Shown here: one piece after another, positions 1 through 10,934 of the stretch
Position numbering within the stretch: position 1 is the stretch's first letter
How the letters are laid out: the number at the start of each line of letters is the position of its first letter
NCBI RefSeq assembly: GCF_024599795.1
Contig: NZ_CP102246.1
Location: 868,001 to 932,000, forward strand
Origin: Enterobacter cloacae complex sp. R_G8
GTDB taxonomy: Bacteria; Pseudomonadota; Gammaproteobacteria; Enterobacterales; Enterobacteriaceae
Direction of reading: 5' to 3'
Length of the DNA: 64,000 nt
The notes under the pieces: generated by a model
Database searches by the model: none
Told to the model about the DNA's origin: nothing
The model's input: only the letters and a program-made list of their open reading frames with translations
Made by a program: the position numbers and the translations under genes

Positions 1-1
1 C

Positions 2-553
2 ATCGGCGGCTTCCCGGACAGCTTTACCGCGTTCGCTAACCTGACCGTGTCAGGTCTGCCCATTCCACTGGTGCTGTTTGCGCTCATTACGCTTTTCTTC
101 TGGCTGATTACCCACCGCGGGCGCTTTGGGCGGCATCTGTTCTTAATCGGCCAGAACCCGCGCGCCGCGCGCTATGCGGCGCTGTCGGTTAACGGTATGC
201 CCTACGCGCTGTATGGCCTGGTGGGCGTCGCCTCGGCCATTGCCGCCCTGGTGATGGTCTCTTATTTCGGTTCCGCGCGTTCGGATCTGGGGCGCGATCT
301 GCTGATGCCTGCCCTCACCGCCGCCGTACTTGGCGGGGCGAATATTTACGGCGGGTCAGGATCGGTTATCGGTACGGCACTGGCAGCGCTGCTGGTGGGG
401 TACCTGCAGCAGGGTTTACAGATGGTCGGCATCCCCAACCAGGTGTCGAGCGCGCTGTCAGGGGCGCTGTTGGTTGTGGTGGTGATGGGACGTTCGCTGA
501 GTCTGCACCGTGAATGGGTGCGTTCTCTCTTTAGAAAACTATCCGGAGCGTAA
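2..553 (+). CDS. lsrD: LsrD, AI-2 ABC transporter permease (5' end outside window)
   Basis: C-terminal part of an inner-membrane permease for autoinducer-2 uptake. The frame is open from base 2, so the true start lies upstream of the window. The residues visible are very hydrophobic with several membrane segments, and the glycine-rich run [19 protein letters not shown] is typical of the ribose/AI-2 permease family (BPD_transp_2). It ends one base before the lsrB start codon, and the downstream order lsrB-lsrF-lsrG is that of the E. coli lsr operon. It should act in the membrane with LsrC, the ATPase LsrA and the binding protein LsrB. Confidence 0.93.
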   Translation: MGGFPDSFTAFANLTVSGLPIPLVLFALITLFFWLITHRGRFGRHLFLIGQNPRAARYAALSVNGMPYALYGLVGVASAIAALVMVSYFGSARSDLGRDLLMPALTAAVLGGANIYGGSGSVIGTALAALLVGYLQQGLQMVGIPNQVSSALSGALLVVVVMGRSLSLHREWVRSLFRKLSGA

Positions 554-554
554 G

Positions 555-1556
555 ATGAAAACAAAACTGATAGTCCTGGCAATGGCCCTCAGCTTCGCCT
601 CGGCGCAGGCGGCGGACCGCATCGCCTTTATCCCGAAGCTGGTGGGGGTGGGCTTCTTTACCAGCGGCGGCAACGGTGCAAAAGAGGCGGGGAAAGCGCT
701 CGGCGTGGACGTCACCTACGACGGCCCCACCGAGCCGAGCGTCTCCGGCCAGGTGCAGCTCATCAATAACTTCGTCAACCAGGGCTATAACGCCATTATC
801 GTCTCCGCCGTGTCGCCGGATGGCCTTTGCCCGGCGCTGAAGCGTGCGATGCAGCGCGGTGTCAAAGTGCTGACCTGGGATTCTGACACCAAACCGGAGT
901 GCCGCAGCATCTACATCAACCAGGGTACCCCGGAGCAGCTCGGCGGCCTGCTGGTGGAGATGGCCGGGAAGCAGGTGACAAAGCCGAATGCCAGAGTGGC
1001 CTTCTTCTACTCCAGCCCAACCGTCACCGACCAGAACCAGTGGGTGAAAGAGGCGAAGGCCAAAATCGAGAAAGACCATCCCCAGTGGCAGATCGTCACC
1101 ACCCAGTTTGGCTATAACGACGCCACCAAATCCCTGCAAACCGCCGAAGGGATCTTAAAAGCATACCCGGATCTGGATGCGATCATCGCCCCGGACGCCA
1201 ACGCCCTGCCAGCCGCGGCGCAGGCGGCGGAAAACCTGAAGCGGGAAGGGGTGGCGATTGTCGGATTCAGTACGCCTAACGTCATGCGCCCGTACGTCGA
1301 ACGCGGCACGGTTAAAGCCTTCGGCCTGTGGGATGTGGTGCAACAGGGCAAAATTGCGGTCAATGTCGCCGATCGTTTATTGAAAAAAGGCGATCTTAAC
1401 GTCGGCGACAGCGTGGAGGTGAAAGATATCGGTACGCTGAAGGTCGAGCCGAACAGCGTCCAGGGCTACCAGTATGAAGCAAAAGGCAACGGCATCGTGC
1501 TGCTGCCAGAGCGCGTGGTGTTCACCAAAGAGAACATCAACAAATACGATTTCTGA
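555..1556 (+). CDS. lsrB: LsrB, periplasmic AI-2 binding protein
   Basis: Periplasmic substrate-binding protein that captures autoinducer-2 for the Lsr ABC transporter. The 333 residues start with a Sec signal peptide ending in ASAQAA, followed by a type I periplasmic-binding fold ([20 protein letters not shown], then [16 protein letters not shown] and [14 protein letters not shown] stretches). I chose the ATG at 555, two bases after the lsrD stop, because an upstream in-frame start would lie inside lsrD and lacks a signal peptide. Length and sequence match E. coli LsrB closely. Confidence 0.96.
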   Translation: MKTKLIVLAMALSFASAQAADRIAFIPKLVGVGFFTSGGNGAKEAGKALGVDVTYDGPTEPSVSGQVQLINNFVNQGYNAIIVSAVSPDGLCPALKRAMQRGVKVLTWDSDTKPECRSIYINQGTPEQLGGLLVEMAGKQVTKPNARVAFFYSSPTVTDQNQWVKEAKAKIEKDHPQWQIVTTQFGYNDATKSLQTAEGILKAYPDLDAIIAPDANALPAAAQAAENLKREGVAIVGFSTPNVMRPYVERGTVKAFGLWDVVQQGKIAVNVADRLLKKGDLNVGDSVEVKDIGTLKVEPNSVQGYQYEAKGNGIVLLPERVVFTKENINKYDF

Positions 1557-1567
1557 CGGGGGAGCAA

Positions 1568-2455
1568 ATGGCTGATTTAGACGACATCAAAGACGGTAAG
1601 GATTTTGGCATCGGTACACCGCAGCAAAATGTGCCGTTCACCCTGAAGGGCTGTGGCTCGCTGGACTGGGGCATGCAGTCCCGGCTTTCGCGCATCTTCA
1701 ACCCAAAAAGCAACCGCACAGTGATGCTGGCCTTTGACCACGGTTACTTCCAGGGGCCGACCACCGGTCTTGAGCGTATCGATCTCTCTATCGCGCCGCT
1801 GTTCGGCGAAACCGATGTGTTGATGTGTACCCGCGGTATTTTGCGCAGCACCGTCCCGGCCGCCACCAATAAACCGGTGGTCCTGCGCGCCTCGGGAGGG
1901 AATTCGATTTTAGGCGAGCTCTCCAACGAGTGCGTGGCGGTGGCGATGGAGGATGCCCTGCGCCTGAACGTCTGCGCGGTGGCGGCGCAGGTGTACATTG
2001 GCAGTGAATTCGAGCATCAGTCGATCAACAACATCATCAAGCTGGTGGATGCGGGGGCACGTTACGGGATGCCCGTGCTGGCGGTGACGGGGGTGGGCAA
2101 AGAGATGGCACGCGATGCGCGGTACTTCTCGCTCGCCAGCCGGATTGCCGCCGAAATGGGGGCGCAGTTCGTTAAAACCTATTTTGTGGATGACGGTTTT
2201 GAAAAAGTGACCGCCAGCTGCCCGGTGCCGATCGTCATCGCCGGGGGGAAAAAGCTGCCGGAGCACGAGGCACTGGAGATGTGCTGGCGCGCGATTGATC
2301 AGGGAGCCTCCGGCGTGGACATGGGGCGTAATATCTTCCAGTCCAGCGCGCCGCTCGCCATGCTGAAGGCGGTGAAGAAAGTAGTTCACGAGAACATGAG
2401 CGCCCGGGAGGCGTTCCAGTTCTGGCAGGAAGAGAAACAGGGAGAAGCGAAATGA
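1568..2455 (+). CDS. lsrF: LsrF, 3-hydroxy-5-phosphonooxypentane-2,4-dione thiolase
   Basis: Class I aldolase-like TIM-barrel enzyme that transfers an acetyl group from the phosphorylated AI-2 breakdown product to CoA, the last step of AI-2 catabolism. It has 295 residues, as expected for the family. The stretch around [13 protein letters not shown] holds the lysine that in aldolase relatives forms the Schiff base. The ATG follows a GGGGGAGC ribosome-binding sequence 11 bases after lsrB stops. The gene end overlaps the lsrG start (ATGA), which indicates coupled translation. Confidence 0.95.
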   Translation: MADLDDIKDGKDFGIGTPQQNVPFTLKGCGSLDWGMQSRLSRIFNPKSNRTVMLAFDHGYFQGPTTGLERIDLSIAPLFGETDVLMCTRGILRSTVPAATNKPVVLRASGGNSILGELSNECVAVAMEDALRLNVCAVAAQVYIGSEFEHQSINNIIKLVDAGARYGMPVLAVTGVGKEMARDARYFSLASRIAAEMGAQFVKTYFVDDGFEKVTASCPVPIVIAGGKKLPEHEALEMCWRAIDQGASGVDMGRNIFQSSAPLAMLKAVKKVVHENMSAREAFQFWQEEKQGEAK

Positions 2456-2745
2456 ACGTGACGTTAGTGGAGATCAACATCAAACCCGAGCGGGTGGACG
2501 AGTTTCTGGAGGTGTTTCGCGCCAACCACGAGGGCGCGATTCAGGAGCCGGGAAACCTGCGTTTTGACGTGTTGCAGGACCCCCGGGTGAAAACCCGGTT
2601 CTTTATCTACGAGGCCTATAAAGACGAAGAGGCGGTGCTGGCGCACAAGAAAACGCCGCACTATCTGGCCTGCGTGGATAAGCTCGAAGAATTAATGTCG
2701 GAACCACGCAAAAAACGCAGTTTTGTGGGGTTGTTGCCGGAGTAA
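2452..2745 (+). CDS. lsrG: LsrG, phospho-AI-2 (P-HPD) isomerase
   Basis: Small (97 residues) ferredoxin-like fold enzyme of the antibiotic-biosynthesis-monooxygenase (ABM) superfamily. It isomerises the hydrated phospho-AI-2 so that LsrF can cleave it. Sequence features are the N-terminal strand [20 protein letters not shown] and the HYLACVDK segment, both family-typical. It overlaps lsrF by four bases. It is the last gene of the operon here; the next gene runs in the opposite direction and REP-type repeats lie between them. Confidence 0.95.
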   Translation: MNVTLVEINIKPERVDEFLEVFRANHEGAIQEPGNLRFDVLQDPRVKTRFFIYEAYKDEEAVLAHKKTPHYLACVDKLEELMSEPRKKRSFVGLLPE

Positions 2746-2750
2746 CGTTT

Positions 2751-2834
2751 TGCCCGGTGGCGCTGCGCTTACCGGGCCTACAGCCACGAGTTCGTGTTGA
2801 TTGTGTAGGACGGGCAAGCGCAGCGCCACCCGGC
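2751..2834. repeat. Pair of inverted REP-type palindromic elements (BIME)
   Basis: Two REP-like units in opposite orientation lie between the convergent ends of lsrG and the DHDPS-family gene. One starts TGCCCGGTGGCGCTGCGCTT and the other ends in CAAGCGCAGCGCCACCCGGC. Together they can fold into a long hairpin. Such BIMEs are common in enterobacterial 3' intergenic spaces and may stabilise or terminate both messages. Confidence 0.85.
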
Positions 2835-2839
2835 GTTTT

Positions 2840-3688
2840 TCAGGCCAGTTCCAGTTCCGCAAGGATCGCTGAAAGCGCCTCGCGCGGCTCTCCCTGAATC
2901 GCCTGCAACGGAAACGGCAATCCGGGGGGTGCCACTTTTCCCCTCATTTCCGCCGCTGCCGCGATGACCCTTACGCTACCGTAACGACGGAACAGATCCC
3001 ATAGCGGCTCTAACCGTTCTGACTCAGTACTCTTCCCCGAACGCGCTATCGCCAGCGCCGCTTTTGGGAACAACCCCGCGAGAACCGAATACCACACGTC
3101 AAACCCGGCCTGCAGGGCTGAGGCTGCCCGCCAGTCACCGGCGATACCCAGTGTGACCGTATCAGGAAGCCGGGCACGTACCTGAGACAGATCCTCCGGC
3201 ACGCGGCCAAGCTTGATGGAACCCACATTCGGCAGAGACGCGACGGCAAATAGCAATTCATCACTAAACGCAAAACCGGTCGTGGCAGGGTTATCGTAAA
3301 TGCACAGCGGTACGGAGAGCTGGCGGGTCACCGTTTCATAGAGCTTAAACACTTCCTCATCCGTTAATCGCTGGTACGACACGGGCGCCAACAGCACGCC
3401 GGATACCCCGGCCGTTTGCGCGTCGTCAGCCAGACGCAGAATATCGTCCAGCCGCAGTGCGCCGATGCTGACGATGACCGGTATGCCACCGGCATGCTCC
3501 ACCGCGCAGCGTGTCACCCGGGCACGCTCTTCAACGGTCAGATAGGCATAGCTCCCCGTCGAGCCAAGAATGCCCAGTGAATCCACGCCTGCCTCAACCA
3601 CGGGAGAGAGCAGACGCGTAAACGCCTGCTCATCAAACGTGCCGTTTTTCAGGGGCGTTAATGGAAACGCGCTGACTCCACGAAACAT
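2840..3688 (-). CDS. Dihydrodipicolinate synthase family lyase/aldolase
   Basis: A 282-residue class I aldolase of the DHDPS/N-acetylneuraminate lyase (DapA) superfamily. The N-terminal FPLTPLKNGTFDEQAF, the GSTGSYAYLT phosphate/carboxylate loop, the Tyr motif LCIYDNPATTGF and the Schiff-base lysine in GSIKLGRVPED are all visible. It is not the housekeeping dapA, because the sequence differs from DapA in many positions. The substrate cannot be named from sequence. It sits 11 bases downstream of a B3/4-domain gene on the same strand, so the two are probably one operon opposite an XRE-cupin regulator. Confidence 0.85.
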   Translation of the reverse strand: MFRGVSAFPLTPLKNGTFDEQAFTRLLSPVVEAGVDSLGILGSTGSYAYLTVEERARVTRCAVEHAGGIPVIVSIGALRLDDILRLADDAQTAGVSGVLLAPVSYQRLTDEEVFKLYETVTRQLSVPLCIYDNPATTGFAFSDELLFAVASLPNVGSIKLGRVPEDLSQVRARLPDTVTLGIAGDWRAASALQAGFDVWYSVLAGLFPKAALAIARSGKSTESERLEPLWDLFRRYGSVRVIAAAAEMRGKVAPPGLPFPLQAIQGEPREALSAILAELELA

Positions 3689-3699
3689 TTTTTATCCTC

Positions 3700-4386
3700 T
3701 TACAGTGTCAGTAACTGCCTGTGCGCCACTGCACCCGGCATCAGACGTTGCAGGTTATCCACCAGGTCCGCGCCAGCTTCTTCCAGTGCTGTAAGCGGCA
3801 TTGACGGCAGACTTTCCAGAATAAACCACATGGTTTGCGCCTGACTGTCAAGACGAGTGCGTATCCCCTGGCGCCAGTTCCAGCGACGGCAGGTAACACC
3901 GAGATCGTCGCGCCAGATAACCTCGCCCGGCTCCGGGTATTCCACCACCGGCTGCCCCTCTTTGACGGTATCAAACGGCTCGCTGCCGTCGGCCAGCGTC
4001 AGACGTGGCGCCCCCGTGTAAGCCGCAAGATTTTCTCCACCAACCGGGATGGCGTAGCGAATACTCACCGCGTTGTAGATATCCACCACCGGATCCAGCG
4101 GCGGCAGCGAGCCGTCTTTTAAGACCCGCTTACGCAGGGCGGATGCCGAGCAGGGCGTGCGTTTCGGTTTTGCGCCGAAGGCCTTGAATACCTCATCCCA
4201 GCCGGAAAGGTGCGCGTCAGCCCACGGAACATCATCATTCAACATTTGCTGGCAGGCCTGCCTGAGCACGGCCGGAGCGACTTCCGGGTGGGTAATCGGC
4301 GCAGCGTCAACCACAATGCTCAGCGCCCGAAAGCCCGGGGCAATCCCGGCAAGACGCGGGTCTATTGACGGCGTAACGAGAGACAT
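3700..4386 (-). CDS. B3/4-domain protein (PheRS beta editing-domain-like)
   Basis: A 228-residue protein starting MSLVTPSIDPRLAGIAPGFR. The central part (ALRKRVLKDGSLPPLDPVVD, IRYAIPVGGENL) matches the free-standing B3/4 domain family, related to the editing module of phenylalanyl-tRNA synthetase beta. I chose the ATG at 4386 rather than an in-frame start further upstream, because the extra residues would run through the divergent regulator gene and show no domain. It precedes the DHDPS-family gene, probably in one transcript. Free B3/4 proteins may deacylate mischarged tRNA or bind amino acids, but the role here is unknown. Confidence 0.78.
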   Translation of the reverse strand: MSLVTPSIDPRLAGIAPGFRALSIVVDAAPITHPEVAPAVLRQACQQMLNDDVPWADAHLSGWDEVFKAFGAKPKRTPCSASALRKRVLKDGSLPPLDPVVDIYNAVSIRYAIPVGGENLAAYTGAPRLTLADGSEPFDTVKEGQPVVEYPEPGEVIWRDDLGVTCRRWNWRQGIRTRLDSQAQTMWFILESLPSMPLTALEEAGADLVDNLQRLMPGAVAHRQLLTL

Positions 4387-4428
4387 AAATAATCCTGTAT
4401 TGACTGTTTTATACCATGGTAGTGACCA

Positions 4429-5031
4429 ATGACTGAAAAAGTCAATATAATGACTGAACAGGGTGCCGATATCGCCCAGGTAAGCCTGGCCGTCGCCAGC
4501 CGTATTCGCAACTGGCGTAAAGAGAAAAAACTGTCGCTGGATGAGCTCTCGCGGCGTGCCAGCGTCAGCAAAGGCATGCTGGTGGAGATCGAGAAAGGGG
4601 CGGCTAACCCCAGTATCGCAATTCTGTGCAAGCTGGCTGCCGCGCTCGGCGTGTCGGTGGCGGATATTGTGAATGTCTCCAGCGAACCGCGGGTGCATAT
4701 CATTGAGGAATCGGCGATCCCGGTGCTGTGGCAGGGGGAAAAGGGCGGACGCGCCAGACTGCTGGCAGGAACCGCGGGCCCGGATATGATTGAGCTATGG
4801 CAGTGGGAGATGCAGCCGGGAGAGCGATTTACCTCTTCCGGGCATCCGGCGGGAACCTTTGAGCTGTTGCACGTGAACGAAGGCGTTTTATCGCTGACAG
4901 TGGGCGAGGCGGTGACGCAGGTTGCTGCCGGGGCATCGGCGGTGGCGAAAACTGAAGCGGCGCACGGCTATGCCAATGAAGGCAATACCGTGCTTCGCTT
5001 CACCATGACGGTGGCGGAGTTTCACCGATAA
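4429..5031 (+). CDS. XRE-family regulator with C-terminal cupin domain
   Basis: Transcriptional regulator of 200 residues. An HTH_3 domain lies at about residues 22-78 (IRNWRKEKKLSLDELSRRAS, then KGMLVEIEKGAANPS), followed by a cupin barrel at about 110-195 (MQPGERFTSSGHPAGTFELL, HVNEGVLSLTVGE). This architecture is typical of one-component regulators of amino-acid or amine metabolism. It is divergent from the B3/4-DHDPS pair with only 42 bases between start codons, so it probably controls that pair and itself. An in-frame ATG at 4450 is an alternative start. The effector is unknown. Confidence 0.85.
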   Translation: MTEKVNIMTEQGADIAQVSLAVASRIRNWRKEKKLSLDELSRRASVSKGMLVEIEKGAANPSIAILCKLAAALGVSVADIVNVSSEPRVHIIEESAIPVLWQGEKGGRARLLAGTAGPDMIELWQWEMQPGERFTSSGHPAGTFELLHVNEGVLSLTVGEAVTQVAAGASAVAKTEAAHGYANEGNTVLRFTMTVAEFHR

Positions 5032-5037
5032 AAAGCA

Positions 5038-5066
5038 GCCGGTGGCGCCGCGCCACCCGGCGTTTT

Positions 5067-5068
<2 letters not shown>
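5038..5068. terminator. REP-like hairpin and terminator between convergent genes
   Basis: The stem GCCGGTGGCG pairs with CGCCACCCGGC and is followed by six T on the plus strand. It lies between the regulator stop and the patA stop. It should terminate the regulator transcript, and its sequence resembles a single REP unit. Confidence 0.7.
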
Positions 5069-6508
<1,440 letters not shown>

Positions 6509-6644
6509 CTTCAGCGGACTTAACGAAAATCGGGATAAACGCCAGGTTAAAATAATGTTGCGCAATATTTAATCATGCCGATGTTTTCCAAACGGGATTT
6601 AGCGGTACGGAAAACGGGCGCAAGAAGACGTGCATGGGGTCAAT

Positions 6645-6661
6645 TGCACCAGGGGGGTGCA
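6645..6661. promoter_or_regulatory. NtrC-type enhancer site upstream of patA
   Basis: Perfect dyad TGCACCAGGGGGGTGCA, matching the NtrC binding consensus TGCACC-N5-GGTGCA. It is about 140 bases upstream of the sigma-54 promoter, a normal enhancer distance. GC-rich partial repeats of the half-site follow it (GCGGTGCG). The rest of the 434-base patA-aer gap holds only the promoters listed here. Confidence 0.78.
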
Positions 6662-6802
6662 GGCGGTGCGACTTAAGTGGGCGTTAACAGATCATCCTTT
6701 GCAGGTAATTTCATTCCGAAAGTATTTAAAATCAATCAATTATAAAATCTCACAAAAAGTGCGGTTTAAGTGAAATCTGCGATCTCCATCAAGTTTAACA
6801 AC

Positions 6803-6829
6803 TAAAGATAAATTGTTTACCGCCGAAAA
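6803..6829 (+). promoter_or_regulatory. FliA (sigma-28) promoter of aer
   Basis: TAAAGATA, an 11-base spacer, then GCCGAAAA, against the sigma-28 consensus TAAAGTTT-N11-GCCGATAA. It lies about 50 bases upstream of the aer start. It ties this receptor to the flagellar class 3 regulon. Confidence 0.82.
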
Positions 6830-6880
6830 AACAATAAACCACAAAATTAACATTCAAATAACCTGCAAGGGATGCTCACG

Positions 6881-8401
6881 ATGTCCTCTCCAACCTATGT
6901 CACCCAGAATGAATATCTTCTGGAGGATGACACCACCTTAATGTCTACCACAGACGTCCACAGCTATCTGACTCATGCTAATGACACCTTTGTTCAGGTG
7001 AGTGGCTATCAGCTTAATGAGCTGATGGGTCAGCCGCATAATCTGGTGCGCCACCCTGATATGCCGAAAGCCGCGTTTGCCGATATGTGGTACACCCTGC
7101 AACAGGGCGAGCCGTGGAGCGGAATTGTCAAAAACCGCCGTAAAAATGGCGATCACTACTGGGTGCGCGCCAACGCGGTGCCGATGGTGCGCCACGGGAA
7201 GGTCACTGGCTATATGTCGATTCGCACCAAAGCGACGGCAGAAGAGATCGCCACCGTGGAGCCACTCTATAAGGCCCTGAATGCCGGACGCTGTAATAAA
7301 CGGATCCATAAAGGGTTGGTGGTGCGTCAGGGCTGGCTCGGAAAGCTACCGGCGATGCCGCTGCGCTGGCGGGTACGCGGCGTGATGGCAGTGCTCTTTG
7401 GCGCGCTCGCCGCCACGCTGGTGGCAACCTCAGCAGGCTGGGTGTCGTTGGTCGCGGCAGCTGTCGTGTTGCTGCTCGGCACGTTGTTGTTTGAGCAGCA
7501 GATTGTCCGCCCGATAGAGAACGTGGCGCGTCAGGCGCTGAAGGTGGCAACCGGCGAGCGCAATAGCGTGCAGCATCTCAACCGCAGCGACGAGCTGGGA
7601 CTCACTCTGCGCGCGGTGGGGCAGTTAGGGCTGATGTGTCGCTGGTTAATCCATGATGTTTCAAGTCAGGTGGTGAGCGTGCGCGACGGCAGCGACAAGC
7701 TGGCGCAGGGTAATGAGGATCTGAATGACCGCACGCGTCAGACCGTTGCAAACGTGCAGCAGACCGTGGCGACGATGAACCAGATGGCGGCCTCCGTTCA
7801 GAGTAACTCTGAAACCGCCACCGAGGTGGACAAACTCTCCGTAGCCGCCAGCAGTGCGGCAACCAAAGGCGGCAACGCGATGCAGACGGTGGTGAAAACC
7901 ATGGATGATATCGCCGACAGTACCCAGCGTATCGGCTCCATTACCACCCTGATCAATGATATTGCCTTCCAGACCAATATCCTGGCCCTGAATGCGGCGG
8001 TAGAAGCGGCACGAGCCGGTGAGCAGGGCAAAGGCTTTGCGGTGGTGGCTGGTGAAGTTCGCCATCTTGCCAGCCGCAGCGCGAACGCCGCCAACGATAT
8101 CCGTAAGCTGATTGATGCCAGCGCCAGCAAGGTACAGTCCGGATCTGAGCAGGTACACGCCGCAGGGCGCACCATGGATGATATCGTTGAGCAGGTGAAA
8201 AACGTCACGCAGCTGATCGCGCAGATTAGCCATTCCACCTCTGAACAGGCTACCGGGCTCTCGGAGTTAACCCGCGCGGTGGCTGAACTGGACAGCATCA
8301 CGCAGAAAAACGCGGATCTGGTTGAGGAGAGTGCGCAGATCTCCGCGATGGTAAAACACCGTGCCGGACGTCTTCAGGATGCGGTGACGGTACTCCATTG
8401 A
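6881..8401 (+). CDS. aer: Aer, aerotaxis receptor
   Basis: Redox/oxygen-sensing chemoreceptor. Residues 1-110 form the FAD-binding PAS domain ([39 protein letters not shown]). A membrane anchor lies at about 165-205, then a HAMP region and a methyl-accepting signalling domain with the conserved tip [20 protein letters not shown] at about 365-385. There is no periplasmic domain, as in E. coli Aer. I chose ATG 6881 over 6872 because AAGGG is then well spaced and the product is 506 residues, the E. coli length. It lies downstream of a FliA promoter. Confidence 0.97.
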   Translation: MSSPTYVTQNEYLLEDDTTLMSTTDVHSYLTHANDTFVQVSGYQLNELMGQPHNLVRHPDMPKAAFADMWYTLQQGEPWSGIVKNRRKNGDHYWVRANAVPMVRHGKVTGYMSIRTKATAEEIATVEPLYKALNAGRCNKRIHKGLVVRQGWLGKLPAMPLRWRVRGVMAVLFGALAATLVATSAGWVSLVAAAVVLLLGTLLFEQQIVRPIENVARQALKVATGERNSVQHLNRSDELGLTLRAVGQLGLMCRWLIHDVSSQVVSVRDGSDKLAQGNEDLNDRTRQTVANVQQTVATMNQMAASVQSNSETATEVDKLSVAASSAATKGGNAMQTVVKTMDDIADSTQRIGSITTLINDIAFQTNILALNAAVEAARAGEQGKGFAVVAGEVRHLASRSANAANDIRKLIDASASKVQSGSEQVHAAGRTMDDIVEQVKNVTQLIAQISHSTSEQATGLSELTRAVAELDSITQKNADLVEESAQISAMVKHRAGRLQDAVTVLH

Positions 8402-8420
8402 GTCTGTAATGTTCCAGAAA

Positions 8421-8455
8421 AGCCGTTTATTCTGTCAGGATTAAACGGCTTCCTT
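8421..8455 (+). terminator. Hairpin after aer
   Basis: The stem AGCCGTTTA pairs with TAAACGGCT, followed by a weak T-rich tail (TCCTTCGCTT). It is placed 20 bases after the aer stop. The remaining part of the gap before the next receptor gene is AT-rich and carries its promoter at 8671. Confidence 0.6.
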
Positions 8456-8670
8456 CGCTTCATTTGTGATTATTTCTGCGGTTTAATGTTAATTTTATAT
8501 TAAATAACTAAAGAAAGTGCCTCAGTTATTTATCCCTGCCTAAGTCATTTTTTCCCGATGCTATTTCAGAAATGCCCCGTCTGGTAGTTGAGTAACGATC
8601 GATACGGCCATATTAATAGCCTCTGCCTATCCATTGTGATGGTTATGAAATAAAAAAACGATCAAAGTCA

Positions 8671-8697
8671 TAAAGTTAGCGGTTTCGTTACCGATAA
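8671..8697 (+). promoter_or_regulatory. FliA (sigma-28) promoter of the second chemoreceptor gene
   Basis: TAAAGTTA, an 11-base spacer, then ACCGATAA, a near-perfect sigma-28 promoter 40 bases upstream of the receptor start codon. Confidence 0.85.
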
Positions 8698-8737
8698 CGG
8701 TGATCGTCTGAGAAATAATCACATCGATGGAGTAAAT

Positions 8738-10297
8738 ATGTTCTTACATGACGTAAAAATCGGCACGAAATTATTTCTGGCGTTTGGATTCTTTATTGTC
8801 CTGATGGTGGTGAGCGCGAGTTTGTCTTTAATGAGTCTGAACCGGGCAAACAACGGGATGCAATCCATCATTACCAGTGATTATCCGACCACGGTAAAAG
8901 CGAACCAGTTAATCGACAACTTCCAGGAATTTATTAGCACTCAGCAACTCATGCTGCTGGATGAACAGGGGACGTACACGGCGCAGTCGCAGCAGCATCT
9001 CAAAGAGATTAGCGAGCACATCACGGTGATCCTCGGCGAGCTGAACAAGGCACTGCAGGATCAACAATCGCAGCAGGTTCTCGCCGAGATACGCGGCGTG
9101 CGCCAGCAGTATCTGGACTCGCGGTATCGTATTTTGCAGGCGGTGCAGAACCACGATCGTGCCGGTGCCGTTCAGGAGATGATGACCAACACGCTAAAAC
9201 TGCAGCAGGCCTATAAAGCCAAAGTGCAGGCGCTGATTGCGATTCAGAATACCGAGATGCAAAACGCCGGCGTGCAGGTGGAGAGTGATTTCAGGAGCAA
9301 CCGTCTGTTGCTGATCCTCATCACCCTCTTCAGCGTGGCGGCAGGCAGCCTGATTGGCTGGTTTATCGTGCGTTCCATTACCCGTCCGCTGGGCCAGGCC
9401 GTGGACTTTGCGGCGGCGATTGCGGATGGCGATCTCACCGGCAGCATCACCTCGCACGGTAAAGACGAAACCGGCCTGTTGCTGCATGCCCTGATGGAGA
9501 TGAAAACGCGTCTGCTGGACATTGTGCAGCAGGTGCAGACCGGCTCGGAGAATATCTCCAGCGCCGCCGCGCAGATTGTCGCCGGGAACCAGGATCTGGC
9601 CGCGCGCACGGAAGAGCAGGCCAGCTCTGTGGAACAGACCGCGGCCTCGATGGAGCAGATTACCGCGACGGTGAAAAACACCGCTTCGCATACCGGAGAA
9701 GCGACCAACCTGTCGGCGGATGCCGCGAAGGTGGTCAAAAACAACGGCGAAATGATGAAGCAGGTGACCAGCAAAATGCGCCTGATTAACGAGACCTCAA
9801 ACCGGATGTCCGACATCATCGACCTGATCGATGCCATTGCCTTCCAGACCAATATTCTGGCGCTGAACGCGGCGGTGGAAGCGGCCCGGGCGGGCGAGCA
9901 CGGTCGTGGCTTTGCAGTGGTGGCAGGTGAAGTGCGCCAGCTCGCGCAGAAGAGTGCTTCATCGGCCAGTGAGATCCGTGAGCTGATTGAAAGCTCCACC
10001 AGCCAGACGCAGGACGGAATGAACCTGGTTGAGAAGGCGAGCGAGCTGATCAACGGCATGGTGGGCAACGTGGAAGAGATGGATGTGATCCTGCGTGAGA
10101 TCCGCCAGGCGAGCCACGAGCAGACAGAGGGGATCTCGCAGATTAACAGCGCGATTGGCCTGATTGATGCCACCACCCAGCAAAACTCCGCGCTGGTGGA
10201 GGAGTCTGTTGCCGCGGCGGCGTCCCTGAACGAGCAGGCGATGCACCTGAAAGAGCTGGTACGCGTCTTCCGCGTGAGCGCGCACGCACCGGCTTAA
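8738..10297 (+). CDS. Methyl-accepting chemotaxis protein (transmembrane, 4HB sensor)
   Basis: A 519-residue chemoreceptor with the classic layout: TM1 at about 10-32, a periplasmic four-helix-bundle-type ligand domain (about 33-190), TM2 (about 190-212), HAMP ([20 protein letters not shown]) and the cytoplasmic signalling hairpin with tip [20 protein letters not shown]. The carboxyl end is [10 protein letters not shown] and has no NWETF-type CheR/CheB tether, so adaptation would rely on other receptors. The ligand is unknown. E. coli lacks this gene between aer and yqjI. It converges with yqjI, overlapping by four bases. Confidence 0.92.
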   Translation: MFLHDVKIGTKLFLAFGFFIVLMVVSASLSLMSLNRANNGMQSIITSDYPTTVKANQLIDNFQEFISTQQLMLLDEQGTYTAQSQQHLKEISEHITVILGELNKALQDQQSQQVLAEIRGVRQQYLDSRYRILQAVQNHDRAGAVQEMMTNTLKLQQAYKAKVQALIAIQNTEMQNAGVQVESDFRSNRLLLILITLFSVAAGSLIGWFIVRSITRPLGQAVDFAAAIADGDLTGSITSHGKDETGLLLHALMEMKTRLLDIVQQVQTGSENISSAAAQIVAGNQDLAARTEEQASSVEQTAASMEQITATVKNTASHTGEATNLSADAAKVVKNNGEMMKQVTSKMRLINETSNRMSDIIDLIDAIAFQTNILALNAAVEAARAGEHGRGFAVVAGEVRQLAQKSASSASEIRELIESSTSQTQDGMNLVEKASELINGMVGNVEEMDVILREIRQASHEQTEGISQINSAIGLIDATTQQNSALVEESVAAAASLNEQAMHLKELVRVFRVSAHAPA

Positions 10298-10788
10298 TCC
10301 AGCTGGGAGATCTCCAGCGCCGCGCGGTCGATCACGCCAACGATCTGCTTAAGCTGCGCGTCGCTGAGCGCTCCCTGATTCACCTTCAAATCCAACACCG
10401 CTTTGAAGTTTTCCAGGGCCCGCTTCATCTGCGGGTTTTTGCGTAGCTGGAAACCGACCGCGCGCGCTTTGATCCGCGCCTGAATCTGCTCCAGCTGTTC
10501 CTGGTTTTCGTCCAGCCACTGCTGTCCTGCCGCGTTGATGGCAATACGCTTACGCCCATTCTCTTCTTCCGTAATGGTGATAAAGGCCTGATCCTGAAGA
10601 TAATCCAGCGTCGGGTAAATCACGCCAGGACTCGGGGTATAGTTCCCCTGAGTCAGGTTCTCAATCTCTTTGATCAGCTCGTAACCGTGGCTCGCGTTGC
10701 GGGTCAGAATATCCAGAATCACCAGCCGCAGATCGCCGTGACCAAAAAAGCGTGGTCGACGTCCACCGCCATCATGTTCGTGTCGCAT
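10294..10788 (-). CDS. yqjI: YqjI (NfeR), PadR-family metal-responsive repressor
   Basis: PadR-type winged-helix repressor (164 residues). The HTH begins [20 protein letters not shown], with the wing region [18 protein letters not shown], and a C-terminal dimerisation helix. In E. coli, YqjI represses yqjH and is inactivated by nickel or iron. The E. coli protein has a His/Cys-rich N-terminal extension of about 45 residues. Here only [13 protein letters not shown] precedes the domain, so most of that metal-binding tail is missing. It is divergent from yqjH, as in E. coli, with palindromic operators between them. Confidence 0.93.
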   Translation of the reverse strand: MRHEHDGGGRRPRFFGHGDLRLVILDILTRNASHGYELIKEIENLTQGNYTPSPGVIYPTLDYLQDQAFITITEEENGRKRIAINAAGQQWLDENQEQLEQIQARIKARAVGFQLRKNPQMKRALENFKAVLDLKVNQGALSDAQLKQIVGVIDRAALEISQLD

Positions 10789-10805
10789 AGTGTCTCTCTC
10801 AAAAT

Positions 10806-10910
10806 GATATATCTAAACTATATCTAAGATATATTCAGATGCAATCTAAAAGATCTTGCATTCTTGCTGATTAGCAATCATTATCATTTAAAATTAATTT
10901 CGATATATCG
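10806..10910. promoter_or_regulatory. yqjI-yqjH control region: TATATC palindromes and a probable Fur box
   Basis: Three related motifs lie between the divergent genes: GATATATCTA at 10806, the perfect dyad TATATCTAAGATATA at 10819-10833, and CGATATATCG at 10901-10910. These are good candidates for YqjI operators. Between them, 10871-10890 reads TTAGCAATCATTATCATTTA, resembling a Fur box. Dual control by YqjI and Fur is established for E. coli yqjH; assignment of individual sites here is inferred. Confidence 0.65.
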
Positions 10911-10934
10911 TATTCACCTGAGAAGGGACTGAAC

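Noticed and set aside
6559..6582. Alternative sigma-54-like sequence (GGCATG...TTGC, minus strand)
   Set aside because: The GG to GC distance is 14 bases instead of 10, so sigma-54 could not bind it properly.
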